Positions 1 to 9,086 of a stretch of DNA of 64,000 nucleotides are shown piece by piece. The notes beneath the pieces were generated by a model. That model was not told the DNA's origin. It saw only the letters and a list, made by a program, of their open reading frames with translations, and did no database searches. This stretch comes from Corallococcus interemptor (lineage in GTDB: Bacteria; Myxococcota; Myxococcia; Myxococcales; Myxococcaceae). The stretch spans positions 1 to 64,000 of the forward strand of contig NZ_RAWM01000024.1 of NCBI RefSeq assembly GCF_003668875.1. The letters run 5' to 3'. The translations under genes were made by a program, and so were the position numbers. Each line of letters opens with the position of its first letter. Position 1 is the first letter of the stretch.

Positions 1-20
1 GGGTGGGGGGGCCCAAAGCC

Positions 21-89
21 ATGGTGAGGAGCAAAGGACTCTCCCACCTTTTTTCCGTTCTTCTGGTGGCGGGCTTGCCCCCCGCCTAG
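21..89 (+). other. Orphan signal peptide ending in an in-frame amber stop
   Basis: An ATG at 21 opens a 22-codon reading frame with a basic start (M-V-R-S-K), a hydrophobic core and an Ala-rich end, which is a typical signal peptide. It is stopped by TAG at 87-89. The frame is the same as the membrane protein that continues from 147, and the codons just after the stop (Glu-Pro-Ala-Ala-Glu-Pro) read as a normal Pro/Ala linker. The simplest reading is one gene from 21 to 770 in which a Gln codon (CAG) became TAG. A sequencing error is the main alternative. Confidence 0.6.
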
Positions 90-146
90 GAGCCCGCCGC
101 CGAGCCGGCCCAGGCCCCCGCCGGGAGCCTCACGCCCCCACCCCTG

Positions 147-770
147 GTGGGCGCGCCGGACGAGGACGTGCCTCCGCCTCCGGAGGTCCCCGCCGGGGAC
201 GGCGAGATTCCGACGCGCGCCTCCGTGCCGCCCGAGGCGCTGCCGTCCGTGAAGGCCTCCCCTCCCGCGAAGGACCCGGTGCCGCGCGTGGCGGTGGAGG
301 TGCTGAGCGGCACGGCGGGCGGCGTCGTGGGCGCGACGATTTTGGGCTCGGTGGGCTACCTGCTGGGTTCCGCCACGGTGGGCTGTGACGAGTGCCTGGT
401 GATGGCCGCCGCGGGCGCCGCTGCGGGAGGCATCATCGGCATCCCGGTGGGCACGTACGCGGGCGGCCACTTCATGGGCGGACGCGGCCGGATGGGCCCG
501 ACGGTGGCCGGGAGCATGGTGGGCTGGGGCGCAACGTTCCTGGCGCTCACGCTGGTGAACAGCGGAGGCTCGGAGGCGCCGCCGGCGCTCAACGCCGCCC
601 TCTTCATCCTCCCGGTGGTGGGCGCGAGCGCGGGCTTCGAGTTGTCCCACGGCAAGGTGCTGCGCAACGAGGCCGCGATGCAGGCGGCCCCCGCCCCGTC
701 CGTGCAGGTGATGCCCGTGGCCACCTACAGCAGCAAGGGCCCCCAGCTGGGCCTCATGGGCAGCTTCTAG
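147..770 (+). CDS. Glycine-rich membrane protein, possibly 5'-truncated by an amber codon
   Basis: I do not recognise the family. The first 50 residues are a Pro/Asp/Glu-rich linker. From about residue 54 to 180 there are hydrophobic, Gly/Ala-rich stretches resembling glycine-zipper membrane segments (for example GGVVGATILGSVGYLLG and AAAGAAAGGIIGIPVG). This suggests a membrane-embedded or pore-like protein. The GTG at 147 is only the first start after an in-frame TAG at 87-89. Upstream in the same frame lies a good signal peptide, so the native protein was probably longer and exported. The stop at 768-770 overlaps the stop of the convergent Nudix gene (CTAG shared). Confidence 0.55.
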   Translation: MGAPDEDVPPPPEVPAGDGEIPTRASVPPEALPSVKASPPAKDPVPRVAVEVLSGTAGGVVGATILGSVGYLLGSATVGCDECLVMAAAGAAAGGIIGIPVGTYAGGHFMGGRGRMGPTVAGSMVGWGATFLALTLVNSGGSEAPPALNAALFILPVVGASAGFELSHGKVLRNEAAMQAAPAPSVQVMPVATYSSKGPQLGLMGSF

Positions 771-2296
771 GAAGCCCCCACGCGGAACCAGGTGAAGGAG
801 TCCTCGCGCACGCGGCCCTCCGCCACCAGCTTCTCCAACGAGGCCAGGGCGCTGCGCTCCGCCACCGGGTGCATGATGGGCGGCGTGTCCGCGTAGGCCG
901 TGGCCACCACCTCCGCCAACGTCGCGCCCGTCGCGGGCACCGCCTCCAGGATGAGGGCTTCGCGCTGGGCGCGGTGGCGCAGGTACTCGTTCAGCTTGCC
1001 CGGGCCGTCCGGCACCGGCGAGCCGTGCGCGGGGTACAGCGTCGTCACCGGCCAGTCGCGCAGCCGCTTCAGCTGCTCCAGGTAGTCCACCATGTTGCCT
1101 TCCGGCGGGTCGATGACGATGGAGCCCACGCTCGCCACCATGTCCCCCACGATGGCCGACTTGCTGCGCGAGTCCACCAGGCACAGATGGCCCCGCGCGT
1201 GCCCCGGCGTGTGCAGCACGTGCCACCGCTGAACCATGGGCCCATCCAGGTTCAGCACCTCGCCGTCCTCCAGCAGCCGCTCCACCGGGAAGTCCAGCCG
1301 GTCCGCCGTGCGCGCGTGGCACCAGAGCGGAATGCCCAGCCGCTCCTTCACCGCGAGCGCCCCGCCCACGTGGTCGCCGTGGTGATGCGTGAGCACCACC
1401 GCCACCGGCCGCGCGCCTTCCGCCTTCAACCCCGCCACCAGCGACAAGAGCTTCGCGTACTGCTTCACGTCCGACGAACCCGGATCCACGATGAGCAGGT
1501 CGCCCGTGCCCAGCACGTACGCGTTCGTGTGCGTCGCTGGCGGCAGCGTGGGCGTCTCCAGCGCCACCACCCGCACGCCGCGCTGGAACTCGATGCGCTG
1601 GGCCACGTAGCCCGGGCAATACGGCGGCGTGCACAGCTTCGCGCGCGCGTCCGCTTCGTCCGTGAACTCCGACAGCACCTGCAACGCGTGCTGCGCGGGC
1701 GGATGCAGGAGCGCCGTGCCGTCACTCCAGCGCGACAGCCCGTCCTCCGGGCGGATCCACGCGCCCTCCGTCAGCTCGCCCGGGATGATGCTCGCCGCCT
1801 GCCCCTCCGGCAGCTCCACCAGATAGAAGCGCGTGTCGAAGCGCACCGGGATGGCTGGCGGCGTCACCCAGCGCCCCGCGGCCCGCAGGTCCTCCGCGCG
1901 CAGGGACAGCGTGTGCCGCGCCAGCCACTCGCTCCACTTCACCGTGCCCGCGAGCAGCGCCGTCCTCCCCTCCTCCAGCACCTGCGGCGACAGCGCGCGC
2001 GCGCCTTCCGCCACCAGCACGCCCGCCTCCTCGAACAGCTCGCGCGCCGCCGCGGAGCGCAGCGCGGCCTCCTCGCCCTGGGCGCCCTGCACGGGGACGT
2101 CGTGGTCGTCCTTGTCCAGCTTGCCGCCGGGGAAGGCTTGGAAGCCGCCCGCGAAGGTGAGCGCGCGCTCGCGCTTCACCCAGAACACCTCCACCCCGGA
2201 GTGCGCGCGCCGGTAGAGGATGACCACGGAAGAGGGCCGGGGCTCCACGGGGGTGTGGGGCGCGAAGAGGCCCATGCCGGGAAGGGGCTCGCTCAT
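767..2296 (-). CDS. Nudix hydrolase fused to a metallo-beta-lactamase-fold hydrolase
   Basis: The 509-residue protein has two enzymatic parts. Residues 20-210 are a Nudix domain. Its Nudix box is split: AFPGGKL near 55-60, then after an acidic insert RELFEEAG at 85-92, which supplies the metal-binding Glu residues. Residues 250-440 are a metallo-beta-lactamase fold with HHHGDH at 304-309, a further His in HTPGH near 366 and Asp in GDM near 385, so the zinc site looks complete. The fusion resembles bacterial NUDT/LACTB2-like proteins. The substrate is unknown; a nucleotide-diphosphate or CoA-thioester derivative is plausible. The start at 2296 was chosen because the Nudix fold begins shortly after it. 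It lies 17 bases downstream of the HD-domain gene, probably in one operon. Confidence 0.85.
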   Translation of the reverse strand: MSEPLPGMGLFAPHTPVEPRPSSVVILYRRAHSGVEVFWVKRERALTFAGGFQAFPGGKLDKDDHDVPVQGAQGEEAALRSAAARELFEEAGVLVAEGARALSPQVLEEGRTALLAGTVKWSEWLARHTLSLRAEDLRAAGRWVTPPAIPVRFDTRFYLVELPEGQAASIIPGELTEGAWIRPEDGLSRWSDGTALLHPPAQHALQVLSEFTDEADARAKLCTPPYCPGYVAQRIEFQRGVRVVALETPTLPPATHTNAYVLGTGDLLIVDPGSSDVKQYAKLLSLVAGLKAEGARPVAVVLTHHHGDHVGGALAVKERLGIPLWCHARTADRLDFPVERLLEDGEVLNLDGPMVQRWHVLHTPGHARGHLCLVDSRSKSAIVGDMVASVGSIVIDPPEGNMVDYLEQLKRLRDWPVTTLYPAHGSPVPDGPGKLNEYLRHRAQREALILEAVPATGATLAEVVATAYADTPPIMHPVAERSALASLEKLVAEGRVREDSFTWFRVGAS

Positions 2297-2313
2297 GGTT
2301 GCACCGTCGTCTT

Positions 2314-3612
2314 TCAGGATTGTGTCGTCTGGCCGAGCAGCCGGCCCATCATCTCGCGCGCCCGCTCCGCCTGGTCCGGCCGGACGTAGAGCCGCGTCAG
2401 TCGCACCGCGCCACTGTAGCGCTGGTAGAGCGGCGTGTAGCGCGCCACCTCCGTCAGCCTCCCCGTGGACACGTCCAGGATGAACAACCCCGGGCTGCCC
2501 CCAGTCGCGGAGGACCCCACGTACTTGCTGAGCGCCCCCTTGGACTGCACGGTGTAGTGCTCGAAGCCGCCGCTGGTGAGCGCGCTGCTCAGCACCTCCA
2601 GGTCGTAGCCCGTGTCGCGCTCCGTGAACTGCGCCAGCAGCTTGAAGCCCTGCCGCCGGCTGATGCGCTCCGCCCACCGGTTCTTCGAGCGGCGCAGCGT
2701 GTACCAGAGCGCCGCGTCGTCGCAGAGGAGGAAGGACTCCGGGTCGTGCGGAATCTCGAACTCGCCGGGCGTCTCCTCGTAGTACCTGCGCAGCATGTGG
2801 TCGAAGTTCACCGACGTGTGGTGCAGGTACACCGACACGAACATGTGGTAGCGGCTGAGCAGGAAGTCCTCGAACGCGAACGCCGCCGCGCGAGACAGCG
2901 CCAGCACCGCGCGCCCGTCCTTCACCGCCGGGTTCAGGTTGGAGACGATCCAATCCATGTCGTACCGGCCGTAGTTCACGCCCGTGTAGAACGAGTCGCG
3001 CAGCAGGTAGTCCATCCGGTCCGCGTCCAGCTCCCCGGAGACGATGGCGCGCAGGAGCGGCATCCAGTCCACGCCCTTGTGCGTGAAGCCCGGGTCCTTG
3101 GGCGGCTTCGCGCCGGTGATCAACGCCACCACCGCCATGGGGGTGATGCCGCGCGGGCCGAACTCCTTCTGGAGGACTTCCGTCAGCGAGCTGTCCAGGA
3201 GCAGCTTCGCCGTGTAGTCCTCGTGGGTCGCCTGCTCCCCTTCCGCCACGGCGTCCAGCCAGCCGGGCAGCCGCAGCAGCGACCGCCGGGGGGCGATGCG
3301 CTCGGAGGCGTGCGACAGGGGCATGTGCCCCAGGTCGTGGCAGAGCACCGCCAGGCGCACGGCGGTGCAGAAATGTTCACGCACATCGTCCGGCAGCTCG
3401 GAGCGGCTGGCCACGGCGTTGAAGACGCGCGAGGCGACGTACATGGCGCCGAGGCAATGGGCATGGCGGGTGTGGGTGGCGCCGGGGAAGGCCATGTCCC
3501 CGAAGCCCAGCTGCCGCACGTAGCGCAGGCGCTGGTAGAAGCGGCTGTCGATGACGGCCTTCTCCGGGTCGCTCACCGGGATGACGCCGTGGATGGGGTC
3601 GCGAATCCGCAT
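2314..3612 (-). CDS. HD-domain phosphohydrolase (dGTPase-like superfamily)
   Basis: The 432-residue protein opens with RIRDPIHGVI, the hallmark start of the bacterial HD family related to dNTP triphosphohydrolases and SAMHD1. The metal ligands are visible as His50 (THTRHAHCLG), His92-Asp93 in CHDLGHMPLSH, and a later Asp in DADRMDYLLRD. A hydrolytic role on nucleotides is expected from the family, but the exact substrate cannot be read. It is followed after 17 bases by the Nudix/MBL fusion on the same strand. The two may form a small nucleotide-sanitising operon, which is inference. Confidence 0.88.
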   Translation of the reverse strand: MRIRDPIHGVIPVSDPEKAVIDSRFYQRLRYVRQLGFGDMAFPGATHTRHAHCLGAMYVASRVFNAVASRSELPDDVREHFCTAVRLAVLCHDLGHMPLSHASERIAPRRSLLRLPGWLDAVAEGEQATHEDYTAKLLLDSSLTEVLQKEFGPRGITPMAVVALITGAKPPKDPGFTHKGVDWMPLLRAIVSGELDADRMDYLLRDSFYTGVNYGRYDMDWIVSNLNPAVKDGRAVLALSRAAAFAFEDFLLSRYHMFVSVYLHHTSVNFDHMLRRYYEETPGEFEIPHDPESFLLCDDAALWYTLRRSKNRWAERISRRQGFKLLAQFTERDTGYDLEVLSSALTSGGFEHYTVQSKGALSKYVGSSATGGSPGLFILDVSTGRLTEVARYTPLYQRYSGAVRLTRLYVRPDQAERAREMMGRLLGQTTQS

Positions 3613-3779
3613 GTCGTTCTTGCCGGGCCGTCAGGCCAGGGGTGGCCGGTTGCCCTCCCAACGGGTCGCGCACCGTAGCGCATACCCCGTCAGGCGGTAG
3701 CCCCGTGAGGGACCGACCGATCACCATCCCACAGGCTGGGAAGGTCCCTGGGGACGTGCTAACCCTCAGGGCACTCCGA

Positions 3780-4880
3780 ATGCACATCATCCTGCTGCAC
3801 AATCGTGACCACGACCTCCTCGAGGACGACCCCGGGCGCGAAGCCCGCGAGGACGTGGTCCGGGTGGCCGAGAGCCTGGCCCACGCGCTCAGCCGTGACG
3901 GCGTGAACGCCGAGCCGCTCGCCATCGAAGGGGACAAGCTGGACTTCATGGAGGCCCTGCGCTTCCTCCAGCCGGACCTCGTGGTGAACCTCTGCGAGTC
4001 GCTGGCCGCCGACAGCCGCGGAGAGATGGCCGTCCCGTGCCTGCTGGACGCGCTGGGCCTGCCGTACACCGGCTCGTCCGCCCTCTCGCTGGGCCTGGCG
4101 CTGCACAAGCCCAAGGCCAAGGACGTGCTGCGCGCCCACGGCGTCTCCACCCCCGCCTCCTTCCTGGTGAAGAAGCGCGAGGACGCACTGGCGGTGGACC
4201 TGCCGTGGCCCCTCATCGTGAAGCCCGCGCGCGAGGACGCCAGCGTGGGCATGGACTTCGACTCCGTGGTGACGGAGCGCTCGGCGCTCGTGCGGGCGTG
4301 CGAGTCCGTGCTGCGCACCTTCCACCAGCCCGCGCTGGTGGAGCAGTTCATCCCGGGACGCGAGGTGTACGTCCCGCTGTTGGGCAACAACCCGCGGCAG
4401 GCGCTGCCGCTCACGGAGATCCACTTCGGCCGCGCGTTCGAAAACCGGCCGAACATCGTGTCGTACCGGGCCAAGTGGGAGGAGGAGTCACCGGAGTACC
4501 GGGACTCGCCCACGGGGCCCTGCCGGCTCGACGCAGTGCAGGAAGCGCGTTGCATCCAGACGGCGCTGGAAGCATTTGCAGCGCTGGATTGCCAGGACTA
4601 TGGACGCGTGGACCTTCGGCTGTCGCCCGAGGGTGTGCCGTACGTCATCGACATCAACCCCAACTGCGACCTGCACCCGGGCGCGGGGTTCGCGAAGGCG
4701 GCGCAGGCCGCCGGCATGGACTACGCGGCCCTGGCCTCCCGTCTCGTGGAGGTCGCCCTCGAAAGGACCCATGGAAATCCGCACGCTCGAAAGAAAGGAC
4801 CGGGAACCGCTCGCCGCGCTGATCCGGCGAATCGAAACCTTCTCGCAGGAGGAACAGGACTGCGCCATCGAGCTGGTTGA
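3780..4880 (+). CDS. ATP-grasp ligase, D-alanine--D-alanine ligase-like
   Basis: This 366-residue protein has the D-Ala-D-Ala ligase architecture: an N-terminal preATP-grasp domain (LQPDLVVNLCES), a central PLIVKPAREDASVGM ATP-binding segment, FIPGREVYVPLLG, and the metal-binding VIDINPNCDLHPG near the C-terminus. It joins two carboxyl/amino substrates with ATP, but a true peptidoglycan role is not certain because family members also ligate other substrates. The ATG at 3780 is preferred because the fold starts there. The last 36 codons (from 4771) overlap the acetyltransferase gene in another frame, and the Arg/Gly-rich tail does not look like a conserved end, so the original stop may have been lost. 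Confidence 0.82.
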   Translation: MHIILLHNRDHDLLEDDPGREAREDVVRVAESLAHALSRDGVNAEPLAIEGDKLDFMEALRFLQPDLVVNLCESLAADSRGEMAVPCLLDALGLPYTGSSALSLGLALHKPKAKDVLRAHGVSTPASFLVKKREDALAVDLPWPLIVKPAREDASVGMDFDSVVTERSALVRACESVLRTFHQPALVEQFIPGREVYVPLLGNNPRQALPLTEIHFGRAFENRPNIVSYRAKWEEESPEYRDSPTGPCRLDAVQEARCIQTALEAFAALDCQDYGRVDLRLSPEGVPYVIDINPNCDLHPGAGFAKAAQAAGMDYAALASRLVEVALERTHGNPHARKKGPGTARRADPANRNLLAGGTGLRHRAG

Positions 4881-5247
4881 CACCGCGCTCACCGCAGGCA
4901 ACCGCGACTACACCATCCTGGTGGCGGACCGCGGGCAGGACGGAGGCGGGCTGGTGGGCTACTGCTGCTACGGCCCCACGCCGATGACGGAGAACACCTT
5001 CGACCTGTACTGGATCGCCTCCGCGCAGGAAGTCCGGGGCCAGGGCATTGGCGCGGGGCTCATCTCCGCCATGGAGGCCGACCTGCGCCGCCGCAAGGCG
5101 CGCATCATCCGCGTGGAGACGAGCGCCACGGAGGCCTACGGCCCCACGCGCGGCTTCTACGCGTCCATGAAGTACGGCGAGGAAGCCCGCATCAAGGACT
5201 TCTACAAGCAGGGCGACGACCTCATCATCCTGACCAAGCGCCTGTAA
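4771..5247 (+). CDS. GNAT-family N-acetyltransferase
   Basis: The 158-residue protein has the GNAT fold. The acetyl-CoA pyrophosphate loop reads EVRGQGIGAGL, preceded by the strand LYWIASA and followed by the C-terminal helix and strand (GFYASMKYGEEARIKDFY). It should transfer an acetyl group from acetyl-CoA to an amine, with the acceptor unknown. The N-terminus (MEIRTLERKDREPLAALI) matches the usual start of the family, so the 110-base overlap with the preceding ligase gene is real on this side. Co-transcription and translational coupling with the ligase are likely. Confidence 0.87.
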   Translation: MEIRTLERKDREPLAALIRRIETFSQEEQDCAIELVDTALTAGNRDYTILVADRGQDGGGLVGYCCYGPTPMTENTFDLYWIASAQEVRGQGIGAGLISAMEADLRRRKARIIRVETSATEAYGPTRGFYASMKYGEEARIKDFYKQGDDLIILTKRL

Positions 5248-5268
5248 TTCCCCGCCAGGAGCGGGCAG

Positions 5269-6822
5269 ATGCCTTCCATGAACCGACCGATGCGACGCAC
5301 CCGTCTGGGATTGTTGAGCCTGCTCGCCCTGCTGACAGGGGCGCCGTCCCCCACCTGGGCCCAGGCCCCCGCCGCGCTGAAGAACCAGGCGAAGGCCGCG
5401 GCGGCCAAGGCCCAGGCGAAGACGGCCCAAACGCCTCAAACGCAGGAGCTCTCCGACGCGCTGAAGGCCCCGCGCCCCAAGGGCGGCGAGTACTTCGGCC
5501 TGTACCTGATGGACAAGAAGGTGGGCTGGTTCTTCACCGACCTGACGGTGCTGCCGGGCAACAAGGCCCAGAGCATCAACGAGCTCATCTTCAAGGCGCA
5601 GGTGGGCACGCGCGTGTCGGAGCGCGTGCACCGCGAGGTGCGCGTCTACGAAGCGAAGCCGGGCGGCAAGCTGTTGTCCTTCACCGTCACGCAGAGGGGC
5701 GACGGCGGGGACAATGAATTGGTGGGCACGGTGACGGGCGATTCGTTGCGCGTGGTGCGCAAGCGCCCGGGCCAGCCGGATGAAATGCTCAAGCCCATGC
5801 CCCTGCCCAAGGAGACGGTGGAGGACGCGGATCAGGCGCGCGTGGCCCTGCTGCGCGGCCAGAAGGTGGAGGGCGTGGCGCTGGACGGCACGGACCTGGA
5901 GGGCTACCGCACCGTCACCACGGTGGAGGCCCCCGAGGAGCAGGTGCTGGGCGGCGTGAAGGTGAAGCTGTCGCGCGTGAGCACGCTGTCGGACAAGGAG
6001 AAGGTGCCGGTGGCGGCCTTCCTGACGACGGACGGCAAGATGGTGCGGGTGGACTTCGGCCAGACGATGCAGGCGCGTGCCGAGTCCGAGTCCGTGGCCA
6101 AGCGGATGGACCTGGTGGAGGTCTTCGGCCTCACGCGCGTGGTGCTGCCCAAGCCCCTGCCGGCGAAGGCACGTGAAGTTCCCGGCCAGGTGAAGCTGGT
6201 GATGAAGAACCTGCCGGAGAAGTTCCAGCAGGACACCTACCGGCAGAAGTACCAGCGGCTGCCGGACGGCCGCGTGGAGGTGACGCTGATTGCGGCGCCG
6301 CCTTCGCCCAAGGGGCGCGTGGCGCGGCCGGTGGCGGACCCCGACGGTGGGGAGAACCTCAAGTCCACGCTCGCGGTGGAAGCGGACGCGGCGGCCATCA
6401 AGGCGCAGGCGAAGAGCATCATCCGCGAGGAGAAGGACGCGTACACGGCGGCGCGGATGCTGTCCGCGTGGGTGTACAGCAATCTGCAGAAGGACTACGG
6501 CGCCAGCGCGGACCGGGCCACGGACGTGCTGCGCCAGAAGAAGGGCGACTGCACGGAGCACTCGCTGCTCACGGTGGCCATGCTGCGCGCGTCCGGCATC
6601 CCCGCGCGCCGCGTGGACGGCGTCATCTACATGGTGAACTCCGACGGCGTGCCCGCGCTGTACTGGCACGAGTGGGTGGAGGCCTACGTGGGCGAGTGGA
6701 CCCAGTTGGATCCCACCTTCAACCAGCCCGTCGCGGACGCCACGCACTTCTACGTGGGCTACGAGGGGAACGCGGAGATCACGCCCCTCATCGGTTCGCT
6801 CCAGGTCACGGACGTGAAGTAG
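5269..6822 (+). CDS. Secreted transglutaminase-like protein
   Basis: The 517-residue protein starts with a signal peptide (basic MNRPMRRTR, hydrophobic core, cleavage after TWAQA). A long beta-rich middle section is followed by a transglutaminase-like domain in the last 170 residues. The catalytic triad is visible as Cys428 (GDCTEHS), His467 (YWHEWVEAY) and Asp481 (LDPTF). Such proteins are cysteine peptidases or transamidases acting in the envelope. The start at 5269 has an AGGAG ribosome site at 5257-5261. It follows the acetyltransferase by 21 bases on the same strand and may share its transcript. Confidence 0.86.
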   Translation: MPSMNRPMRRTRLGLLSLLALLTGAPSPTWAQAPAALKNQAKAAAAKAQAKTAQTPQTQELSDALKAPRPKGGEYFGLYLMDKKVGWFFTDLTVLPGNKAQSINELIFKAQVGTRVSERVHREVRVYEAKPGGKLLSFTVTQRGDGGDNELVGTVTGDSLRVVRKRPGQPDEMLKPMPLPKETVEDADQARVALLRGQKVEGVALDGTDLEGYRTVTTVEAPEEQVLGGVKVKLSRVSTLSDKEKVPVAAFLTTDGKMVRVDFGQTMQARAESESVAKRMDLVEVFGLTRVVLPKPLPAKAREVPGQVKLVMKNLPEKFQQDTYRQKYQRLPDGRVEVTLIAAPPSPKGRVARPVADPDGGENLKSTLAVEADAAAIKAQAKSIIREEKDAYTAARMLSAWVYSNLQKDYGASADRATDVLRQKKGDCTEHSLLTVAMLRASGIPARRVDGVIYMVNSDGVPALYWHEWVEAYVGEWTQLDPTFNQPVADATHFYVGYEGNAEITPLIGSLQVTDVK

Positions 6823-6834
6823 TCCCCGGGCGTC

Positions 6835-8925
6835 TCAGTGGCCCGGCGCGGCCACCAGACGCTCCGAGAGCAGGCCCGCTTCGGTGATGGGCCGCTCGCA
6901 GACGAAGCCGCGGCAGAGGTACGCCGCGCCCTTCCCTTCCACGGGGTCGCGGCCCTCGAAGAGTTCCTGGAGGCGCGCGGGCGGAGCCGAGCCCGTGTCG
7001 TTCCAGCCGAAGGAGAACACGGGCGCGTACGTGCGGTTCGCGGCGGCCAGCAGCGGGGCCACGGCCTCGCGCGTCCCCGCGAAGGTGACGCCGGACGCGC
7101 CGTCCACCAGCGAGTCCGCCGCGAGCCCCAGGTGGCCGTAGCCCATGGGGTTTCGCACCAGTTGGTCGTGCAACTTGGCGACGTAGTGCTCCGGGTGCTC
7201 CAGGTGGCACACGTCGCCGGTGAGCGCGGAGAGCGTCACCTGCGCCTCCGTCAGCGTGGACGCGCCGGAGGGAAACGCGTTGTCGAAGAGGCAGTAGGTC
7301 GCCACCACCAGGTCCTTCTGTCCCCGGGGCGCGGCAAGGTACGCCTGCTTCTCCTCGTCCCAGAACAGCTCCACCGCGCGGTGCGCGAGCGCGTCCGCCG
7401 CGTCCAGATACTTCGCGTCGAACGTGGCCTGGTAGAGCGCGGTGAGCCCGGCGGCGAAGTCGCCGTAGTCCTCCATGAAGCCGTCGATGCGGCCCTGGCC
7501 ATCCTGGTACGAGCGCAACAGCCGCTTGCCGTCCCACATCTTCGCGAGCACGAAGTCCGCCGCGTCCGAAGCGAGCTTCGCCCAGTCCGGACGGTTGAAC
7601 ACGCGCGAGGCCAGCGCGAGCCCGCGGATCATCAGCCCGTTCCAGCCCGCGAGAATCTTGTCGTCGCGGCCCGGCTTCACGCGCTGCTCGCGCAGGAGGA
7701 AGAGGACGCGGCGCGCTTCGGCCAGCTCCTTCTCCACGGCCTCCACGGGGCGGCCCTGCTCCTTCGCGAGCTGCTCCACGGGGACGACGACCTCCAGCAC
7801 CGTGGCGCCGTGCTCGAAGTTGCCGCCGGGCTTGATGCCGAAGTGGCGCAGCACGGTGTCCGCCTGCTGGCCCACGGCGAGGGCGGCGCGAACCTCCTCG
7901 GGGCGCCAGACGAAGAACTTCCCCTCCTCGCCTTCACTGTCCGCGTCCTGCGTGGCGTAGAAGCCGCCGGCCGGGTCGGTCATCTCGCGGCGGACGTACT
8001 CGACGGTCTCCTCCACGACCTTGCGCCAGAGCGGCCGGGACTCCACCTGCTCCGCCTCCGAGTACAGGTGCAGCAGCTGGGCGTTGTCGTAGAGCATCTT
8101 CTCGAAGTGGGGCACCAGCCAGCGCTCGTCCACGGAGTAGCGGTGGAAGCCGCCGCCCAGCTGGTCGTAGATGCCGCCCAGCGCCATGCGCTCCAGCGTG
8201 CGGAACACCGCGGCCTTCAGGGGCTCGCCGCCGCCGCGCCGCCATGCGCGCAGGAGCAGCGCCACGTTCATGGGGTTGGGGAACTTGGGGGCGCCGCCGA
8301 AGCCGCCGTTCACCGGGTCCATGCGCTTGAGCATGGACTGGCCCATGGCGACGATGTCCTCCGCGGACAGGTGTGCGGGGTCGGCATCCAGGCCGTGGAC
8401 GGACAGCTCTCCCAGGCCCTCCTGGAAGCGCTGGGCCTGCTCCTCGATGTCCGCGGCCTTGTTCACCCACGCGTCGCGCAGCGCGGAGAGCAGGCGCGGG
8501 AAGCCGGGGCGGCCGTAGCGGTCGGACGGTGGGAAGTAGGTGCCGCCGTAGAAGGGGCGCAGGTCCGGGGTGAGGAACACGGTGAGGGGCCAGCCCCCGC
8601 CCTGCCCCATGAGCTGCACGACGCCCTGGTAGATTTGATCGAGGTCCGGGCGCTCCTCGCGGTCGACCTTGATGTTGATGAAGCCCTCGTTCATCAGGCG
8701 CGCGATGTCGGGGTCCTCGAAGGACTCGTGGGCCATGACGTGGCACCAGTGACACGCGGAGTAGCCCACGGAGAGCAGGATGGGCTTGTTCTCCGCGCGA
8801 GCGCGGGCCAGGGCTTCGTCCCCCCAGGGGTACCAGTCCACGGGATTCGTGGCGTGCTGGCGCAGGTACGGCGACGGCTCCTGGGCCAGACGGTTGGTAT
8901 GGGCAGAGGGGGGATGGTCGTCCAT
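6835..8925 (-). CDS. DUF255 thioredoxin-like protein with six-hairpin domain (YyaL/SPATA20 family)
   Basis: This 696-residue protein belongs to the family annotated as thioredoxin domain-containing or spermatogenesis-associated protein 20. The signature is at the start: [21 protein letters not shown], then a thioredoxin-like CHWC motif at 58-61 in [18 protein letters not shown]. The remaining 500 residues are an alpha/alpha toroid resembling N-acylglucosamine 2-epimerases. Its biochemical role is not established. The ATG at 8925 is preferred over an upstream candidate at 8991 because of the GGGAG ribosome site and because the family starts there. It converges with the transglutaminase-like gene with only 12 bases between the stops. 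Confidence 0.9.
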   Translation of the reverse strand: MDDHPPSAHTNRLAQEPSPYLRQHATNPVDWYPWGDEALARARAENKPILLSVGYSACHWCHVMAHESFEDPDIARLMNEGFINIKVDREERPDLDQIYQGVVQLMGQGGGWPLTVFLTPDLRPFYGGTYFPPSDRYGRPGFPRLLSALRDAWVNKAADIEEQAQRFQEGLGELSVHGLDADPAHLSAEDIVAMGQSMLKRMDPVNGGFGGAPKFPNPMNVALLLRAWRRGGGEPLKAAVFRTLERMALGGIYDQLGGGFHRYSVDERWLVPHFEKMLYDNAQLLHLYSEAEQVESRPLWRKVVEETVEYVRREMTDPAGGFYATQDADSEGEEGKFFVWRPEEVRAALAVGQQADTVLRHFGIKPGGNFEHGATVLEVVVPVEQLAKEQGRPVEAVEKELAEARRVLFLLREQRVKPGRDDKILAGWNGLMIRGLALASRVFNRPDWAKLASDAADFVLAKMWDGKRLLRSYQDGQGRIDGFMEDYGDFAAGLTALYQATFDAKYLDAADALAHRAVELFWDEEKQAYLAAPRGQKDLVVATYCLFDNAFPSGASTLTEAQVTLSALTGDVCHLEHPEHYVAKLHDQLVRNPMGYGHLGLAADSLVDGASGVTFAGTREAVAPLLAAANRTYAPVFSFGWNDTGSAPPARLQELFEGRDPVEGKGAAYLCRGFVCERPITEAGLLSERLVAAPGH

Positions 8926-9086
8926 GGGGTGCTCCCGGTGTGCCACGGCTTCGAGGCCCTTCACATTGTGAGCCTGGGTGGCCGGGGGCAAGCCGAAATG
9001 GCCTCACTCCCCGCTGGCCAACGGCCTCCCGGTGAGATTTGTCAGGGGGCGTGCGTGCGTCCGCCCACTCCAGCCCCGGCCCGGGA

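Noticed and set aside
392-2389. Long plus-strand frame across the Nudix and membrane protein genes
   Set aside because: It has an Arg/His/Gly-rich, low-complexity translation typical of the shadow frame opposite GC-rich genes. The minus-strand Nudix/MBL protein has clear motifs.
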